Positions 58,261 through 64,000 of a stretch of DNA of 64,000 nucleotides are shown in pieces. Within the stretch, counting starts at the first letter, position 1. Each line of letters starts with the position of its first letter. A model generated the notes under the pieces. It saw only the letters and a program-made list of their open reading frames with translations, was not told the origin of the DNA and did no database searches. Made by a program: the position numbers and the translations under genes. The stretch is from Owenia fusiformis. Its lineage: Eukaryota; Annelida; Polychaeta; Sabellida; Oweniidae. The stretch covers positions 18,793,520 to 18,857,519 of the forward strand of contig CAIIXF020000012.1 of the NCBI GenBank assembly GCA_903813345.2. Reading direction: 5' to 3'.

Positions 58261-59289
58261 TTTGGATTAGGGGTGTATACTTCAGAGAAATTAATCTACA
58301 TATACTTTTTATGCATTGATGTATTCTGTGATTATTTTGTGCAAAATCCCTGTCAAGTCCTCAAAGTAATAATTGGAGGATAAGAAACATTCATGTTTGA
58401 TGATCACAGTTTATTTTTGTGCTTGATATCTGTATACCACTAAGTTAATACTATAGTAATTGTATTAACAATTTAGGTCAATTTATTTCCAATATCAGTA
58501 GGTTGATAATATATCGACCAATACTAAGTGTTACATGTACTTTATTCAAATGGTACATGAGTGAGTTCATGTGAAATGTTTCTTTTATTAATGGAACACT
58601 ATTTGTTCAACTCTTTGATATTTGAGTCTACAATTACATATTACATTCCTGTTTCAATATGCAATCCTATTGTTTGTATATCTGTATTTTACATATCAAA
58701 TTATTTTTATAACAATGATATATAAATAAAAGTATGTTAAAATAAATTTATTCCATTTATACACATATACATTGTATAGAAACTGTAACAGTTATATTAT
58801 ACACAGAAGTAAAAAGAGTTTGTCAAAATATACAACGCTCTTTATCATAGGGGAATAAACTTTTGCCAATAAGAATATCCATGTATTTTAAAATCCAACA
58901 ACATATTATTGGGGTAGGGAATTCATGGTTAGTTAAGTTGATAGAATGCTTTTTACATTCCCTGTATGGGAATATTATACAATATGCAATATTTGTTGTA
59001 CATATCAGCTGATATATACAATAAGTTTAAACAGAGACATAGTGATAAACTATGTATCTGGTTTAAAATGTTTAAATGTTCTAAAATGTATAGTATTTGT
59101 ATTTACAGTAAATTGACTTTAATGCAACTATCATACATATATTTTATGTAAATGATCAGATCCATATATGGACTAGGCCAACAGAAAGATGGTAGTCATT
59201 GTCTACTGATTTTAGTCTAACCAATGCAGTCATTTTTATATGGGCCTTGTTCCTATTAGGGCCTGATCATTAGATACTCATTGAATATA

Positions 59290-59735
59290 TATGTTTGATT
59301 GATCTTAGATACCACCTCTAAAGATATACCATGTGGACGTTCAGTGTTTATGTGAAATTGATCTTAAATACCACCTTTCATTGTATACTGTGTATGTGCA
59401 ATGTACATGTTCAATTGATCTTACCACCTCTAATTGTAGACTGTTTGTGTGCAATGTATACACCTCTTATTGTATACTGTGTGTGTGTGTGTGTTCAATA
59501 TATACGTTCAATTCATCTTAAATATCACGTTTAATTGTATACTACTGTGTTTGTGTGTTTAATGTAAATGTCAATTGATCTTACTACCTCTAATTGTAGA
59601 CTGTGAGTGTGTAATGTTTAATTGATAACAAATATGACCTCTTATTGTATTGTATACTGTGTGTTCAATATATATGTTCAATTCATCTTAAATATTACGT
59701 TTAATTGTATACTGTGTGTTTGTGTGTATGTTATA
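59290..59735 (+). repeat. imperfect tandem repeat of ~65-130 bp with TG microsatellite
   Basis: Repeats of TTCAATTGATCTTAAATACC, ACCTCTAATTGTAGACTGT and a (TG)n run, about four to six degenerate copies. Overlapping open frames here are repeat artefacts. Confidence 0.7.
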
Positions 59736-59758
59736 CTATCACCCTTGATATCTATATA

Positions 59759-60651
59759 TCACCCTTGGTATACGCAGCTAACGAAAATTGACCGGTACGG
59801 GTCAAAAGCTGGACCGGTACGGGTTAACGGTTTTATTTGAATTTAAAACAGCCATAACTTGCTCAATATTGACTTCCTCGTGTCTAATTTGAAATATATG
59901 ATGCCTCCCGATGCTTTTAAGTACCCCAATTTTTTACAGATTTTTAAACGGACCAAAACTCTCTAAATGCGCATTTATGCTCTTTTCTCTCGAGAAACGA
60001 CTGTCTCATTTTCACGATAACTTTTATTTAGTACTTCTAACATATAAGATCTATTTTTCCCCATCAAGGTATGATGTAAATGACATGCTATTTACATCTT
60101 GTGGGTTTCAATGACGCGCGTTTGATTTGATAAAAAATGCCAAACTTTGTGACAAAGAATTTCATCAGCTATTGCCCCGAACCGGTCCGTCTTCTCGCTG
60201 CAAGCAGATTGCCCCGAACCGGTCCGTCTTCTCGCTACAAGCAGGATGAAATTCTTTGTCACAAAGTTTGGCATTTTTTATAAAATCAAACGCGCGTTAT
60301 TGAAACTCACAAGATGTAAATAGCATGTCATTTACATCATACATTGATGGGGAAAAATATATCTTATATGTTAGAAGTACTAAATAAAAGTTATCGTGAA
60401 AATGAGACAGTCGTTCTCGAGAGAAAAGAGCATAAATGCGCATTTAGAGAGTTTTGGTCCGTTTAAAAATCTGTAAAAAATTGGGGTACTTAAAAGCATC
60501 GGGAGGCATCATATATTTCAAATTAGACACGAGGAAGTCAATATTGAGCAAGTTATGGCTATTTTAAATTCAAATAAAACCGTTAACCCGTACCGGTCCA
60601 GCTTTTGACCCGTACCGGTCAATTTTCGTTAGCTGCGTATACCAAGGGTGA
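59759..60651. mobile_element. near-perfect 893-bp palindrome (408-bp arms) with a tandem loop
   Basis: Arms 59759-60166 and 60244-60651 start TCACCCTTGGTATACGCAGC and end with its complement, with very few mismatches along the whole length. The arms contain repeated ACCGGTACGGGT words. The 77-bp centre is a tandem duplication of a ~37-bp unit containing TTGCCCCGAACCGGTCCGTC. No clear target duplication was seen. Arm identity suggests recent origin or conversion between arms. Confidence 0.88.
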
Positions 60652-60774
60652 CTATGTGAATTCAATGTTAATAATACTCTTATGAAATAAATAGTGCCTT
60701 TGGTTACTCGTTCAGTCAACACTTTAGTTAGTTCAACAAGTTAAACCCAATACCACGGCTTTCATTTATTAATT

Positions 60775-62066
60775 ATGTCACCACCAAAAGTGGTGACATA
60801 TTGTTATGGTCTCCGTTTTTTATGTCACCACCAAAAGTGGTGACATATTGTTATGGTCTCCGTTTTTTGCGACGGCGTCCGGCGGTTGGTGGTTGGCGTC
60901 CGGCGTCTGGCGGTTGGCGTCCGGCGTCTGTAACAATTTCTTACAACTTCCTATAACTTAACAAATACTGTTTAGACTGACTTCAATTTTTTTCTAAATC
61001 ATCTACATGTTCTCAGAAGTTCAAATCTGACTTTAGATTTGACATTTGACCTTCAATGACCTTCTCAAGGTCAAAAAGGTCTTTTTTCAACTTGCTTCAC
61101 ATTGACTAAATTTTTTTTCAAAATCATCTACATGTTCTCAGAAATTCAAATCTGACTTTAGATTTGACATTTGACCTTCAAATCTGACTTTAGATTTGAC
61201 ATTTGACCTTCAATGACCTTCTCAAGGTCAAAAAGGTCTGTTTTCAACTTGCTTCAAATTGACTAAATTTTTTTTTCAAAATCATCTACGTGTTCTCAGA
61301 AATTCAAATCTGACTTAAGATTTGACTTAATATTTGACATTTGACCTTCAATGACCTTCTCAAGGTCAAAAAAGGTCTGTTTTCAACTTGCTTCAAATTG
61401 ACTAAAAAGATTTTTCAAAATCATCTACGTGTTCTCAGAAATTCAAATATGACTTTAGATTTGACTTAAGATTTGACATTTGACCTTCAATGACCTTCTC
61501 AAAGTCAAAAAAGGTCAAAAAGGTCTTTTTTCAAGTTGCTTCAAATTGACTAAATTTTTTTTCAAAATCATCTACATGTTCTCAGAAATTCAAATCTGAC
61601 TTTAGATTTGACATTTGACCTTCAATGACCTTCTCAATGTCAAAAAAGGTCAAAAAGGTATTTTTTCATCTTGCTTCAAATTGACTAAATTTTTTTTTCA
61701 AAATCATCTACATGTTCTCAGAAATTCAAATATGACTTTAGATTTGACATTTGACCTTCAATGACCTTCTCAAGGTCAAAAAAGGTCTTTTTTCAACTTG
61801 CTTCAAATTGACTAAATTTTTTTTCAAAATCATCTACATGTTCTCAGAAATTCAAATCTGACTTTAGATTTGACCTTTGACCTTCAATGACCTTCTCAAG
61901 GTCAAAAAGGTCTTTTTTCAACTTGCTTCAAATTGACTAATTTTTTTTTCAAAATCATCTACATGTTCTCAGAAGTTCTTCTTAAGGTCAAAAGGTATTT
62001 TCCAACTTGCTTTAAATTGACCAAATTGTTTTAGGTGGTGACATTTTGTCATGTTAATGCCTTGTC
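60775..62066 (+). mobile_element. AGGTCA-satellite element, intergenic copy
   Basis: The head ATGTCACCACCAAAAGTGGT (then GACATATTG) is tandemly duplicated with a 47-bp period (60775 and 60822). A GGCGTCCGGCGGTTGG block, about eight ~130-bp satellite units and the tail AGGTGGTGACATTTTGTCAT (then GTTAATGCCTTG) follow. The first ~450 bp are almost identical to 38474-38920. Confidence 0.9.
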
Positions 62067-62426
62067 TGAATGTTCTTGTTGCCGTGATTGGGTTTAACTT
62101 CCGTGCTATGCTTTCATTGGTTGCAAATCCTCACTATCAGCTAGGGCGGGCCACGAGATATGTCAGATAAAAAATAAGGCCCAGACTAGGTTTAGAACTA
62201 CACTTTAGTAAGCTTATTCTTGCAAACTCCCATTTAGATTGCAATTGTTACTTTCTTTGCAAAGAACGCATTCCATTCAAAGGAACTGCTTGAGCTCATC
62301 ATGTCATGGAATATATCATCGGGCCGTGGATACTATCCAGTTCACCGTTTTCGAGACATCGCATTTTAACGTATACTACAAGTAGTAATTTGATAAAACT
62401 TGAAATATTGAGTGTACACATGCAGT

Positions 62427-62966
62427 TTATTCAGTTATTCTATATATAGAATTTTTCCAATGGCCTCCACACATCGTATTTGGATCACCAGGGCATGGCT
62501 TGTTACAGTGTGATTCATCGCCCTTACCGCGTGAACCATAATCATTACCACAAAAACATCCTTCGCCTTGAAGTCCCATATATTTGTAACCTAGAACAAG
62601 AAAACGATTCAACAATAACTGTTTAAATAGTCCGCTATAGAAGCAGAGATTCATGTTTTAGAGTTACTCAGATATTCTCGGTTCTTCGACACGTATCCAA
62701 CGATATAAACTTAGATAGTCCAACTATTTACGATTATTCTTATTATTACCCCAACCTGAGACTAACATAAAATCAGCCCCAACCATACATGTATGTATGT
62801 ATACAATCCTAAATTCAATTACCTTGTGCAATACACAATCCAAAACAGAGGTGCAATGTTAAAGGGGTAGCATGTGTCGCTGAGAAATAACCCATGTGCC
62901 TAGAAAGATCCCGACTTCGACCGTCATTGTAACAGCCAAGATAAGGGAATGAGCATGCCGGGTCAT
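62427..62966 (-). CDS. WSC-domain protein, 3' end only (two exons, 5' exons not found)
   Basis: Minus-strand exons 62823-62966 and 62427-62590, GT-AG intron, phase kept (split Gly codon). They encode ~102 residues: DPACSFPYLGCYNDGRSRDL, a region with CFGLCIAQGYKYMGLQ, GEGCFCGNDYGSRG, CNKPCPGDPNTMCGG and a short end YRITE. This is one complete WSC domain (YLGCY start, CFCGN, CPGDP, MCGG, eight conserved Cys), a putative carbohydrate-binding module found in secreted or surface proteins. An acceptor at 62967-62968 shows that at least one more 5' exon exists; none is convincing up to 64000, so the gene may start beyond the window and may have further domains. An AATAAA overlaps the stop codon region. 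Confidence 0.85.
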
Positions 62967-63118
62967 CTGAAAGTAGAAGCAATGTTATATCACTGGCGCT
63001 AAATGTGAAAAACGAAGATGAAATGACGCATACTGTGAACTTTCCCAAATCTTAGAACGTCGCGTTTTGTTGGGATTGTGAAATATAATGACATGGTTTT
63101 GCAGATAGTTGCACGGGG

Positions 63119-63199
63119 GTCAGTCGCTCCCCCACCCCTATATAGACCGATAGAATAATTTGCCTTTATTTTATTGGTCTAGAGAGGGGCGCGACTGAC
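63119..63199. repeat. 81-bp imperfect hairpin
   Basis: The left arm GTCAGTCGCTCCCCCACCCC, then TATATAGACCGATA, pairs with the right arm TATTGGTCTAGAGAGGGGCG, then CGACTGAC. Confidence 0.65.
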
Positions 63200-63469
63200 T
63201 CGCCGCGCCGTGGATAGTTGGGCTGACAGTTCTTCCAAGCAAATCAATAATAATCAATTGTATAGGGATTGGGTTTCACAGAGCAAATTAAAGTGCGGTA
63301 GGTTGAGATGACACGTACATTCTTACATGAAAGAATGAAGAAATCGGTAAAAGCAAGTTCATAAAGAAAGCCTATTCTATCATCTTATAGAATCTTTTAG
63401 AAAAGAATCGTTTATTGGGTATCAACATATTATGTCAATAATGTCCGATTGCGGCGACGCATACCTAAA

Positions 63470-64000
63470 GGTACGTTCACACCAACGGCGAATGCCACGC
63501 TTTAAATCGGCGAGCAAAGCGCCGTCATTTTTGTCATTTTTCTTCATACCAACGGCGCTTTGATGGCGCTTTAAAGCGGCTTGTAAAGCGGCACCAAAGC
63601 GTAACAAAGTTTGATTAAAGCGTCGGGGTCGTAATAGGTCGTAGAAAAGCTCAGAGTAAAACGGAATATTCGGCAAGAGCGCCAAAAAATTTTAAACTCT
63701 TAAAAAATTTTGAGCGCTCTGTTACGAATCGATTAAGCGCCGAGAGCGTATCAAAGCTTAACAAACCGTAACAAAGCTCAGAAAAACTTGATCCAAAGCG
63801 TAGGAAAGCTTAACATAGCTCTAAAAGGTTCCTCACGCTTTGATCCCGCTTTGATCAGGCTTTGTTACGCTTGAAATCACGCTTTGAAAAGCTTTGATAA
63901 GCATTATTACGCTTTGATGCGATTATGACGCTTTAAATCAGGCTCTGATACGATTGCAAAACTCTGTTGTGCATTGTTACGCTCTGTTAAGCTCTGTCAC
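63470..64000. repeat. AAAGC/GCTTT-rich inverted repeat running off the window
   Basis: AAAGCG- and AAAGCTTAACAAAG-like words dominate 63490-63820, and the complementary ACGCTTTGAT and GCTTTGTTACGC words dominate 63830-64000, at ~10-20 bp spacing. It is locally GC-richer than the rest. The 87-codon open frame on the minus strand (63422-63685) falls inside the repeat and is not accepted as a gene. It is probably the left part of a longer palindromic element. Confidence 0.65.

Larger units (their letters stand above)
57567..62426. other. gene-free region between convergent PEBP-like and WSC genes
   Basis: It includes the PEBP 3' UTR at the left, a cluster of AACAGTACTGT-like short palindromes (58080-58260), an imperfect tandem repeat (59290-59735), a large palindrome (59759-60651) and a satellite element (60775-62066). 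No exon was recognised. Confidence 0.6.
62967..64000 (-). other. upstream of the WSC exons; repeat-rich right edge
   Basis: It is intron or 5' flank of the WSC gene. A short inverted repeat (63119-63199) and an AAAGC/GCTTT-rich region (63470-64000) are present. No exon was recognised. Confidence 0.5.

Noticed and set aside
59331-59840. Open frames rich in Cys/Val/Tyr
   Set aside because: Translation of the TG-rich tandem repeat and palindrome edge, not a gene.
63422-63685. 87-codon minus-strand frame
   Set aside because: Lies across the AAAGC-rich inverted repeat; the Leu/Arg/Lys-rich translation mirrors the repeat words.

Overview
The window is animal nuclear DNA. It is AT-rich, with short GT-AG exons spread over long introns full of repeats. 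The gene models match metazoan TYW1, malectin, PEBP and WSC families. The repeat style (palindromic MITEs, a tRNA-derived SINE, and short-ended elements filled with tandem repeats, reminiscent of the pearl/HINE elements described in bivalves) suggests a marine invertebrate, perhaps a lophotrochozoan such as a mollusc. The species cannot be fixed from the sequence alone.

Layout. (1) 711-14033, plus strand: complete 15-coding-exon TYW1, the wybutosine-pathway tRNA 4-demethylwyosine synthase (700 aa). Its intron 6 holds a two-exon antisense gene for a 115-aa single-pass membrane protein (5431-6501). (2) 14034-20919: gene-free region between two convergent genes, with a few dispersed repeats. (3) 20920-32695, minus strand: complete four-exon malectin (276 aa), whose introns hold several MITEs with visible target-site duplications. 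(4) 32696-32901: a 206-bp head-to-head interval, a probable bidirectional promoter. (5) 32902-57566, plus strand: ten-exon gene for a 530-aa secreted, probably GPI-anchored protein with two tandem PEBP-like domains. Its introns hold a 1.8-kb minisatellite, a 3-kb AGGTCA-rich satellite element, a 5.3-kb inverted-repeat structure made of ~185-bp units, and a second antisense nested gene (50026-51757) for an unrecognised 119-aa secreted protein with its own TATA box and poly(A) signal. (6) 57567-62426: convergent intergenic DNA with a near-perfect 893-bp palindrome and another satellite element. (7) 62427-62966, minus strand: the last two exons of a WSC-domain gene. (8) The right edge holds an AAAGC/GCTTT-rich inverted repeat that runs off the window.

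The host genes have no evident shared pathway. TYW1 modifies tRNA-Phe at the cytosolic face of the ER, malectin is an ER lectin for glucosylated N-glycans, and the PEBP and WSC proteins look secreted or surface-bound. The most unusual content is the non-coding architecture inside the PEBP gene and the two small unrecognised antisense nested genes. All exon joins were checked by hand for GT-AG sites and continuous reading frame; no homology search was possible.
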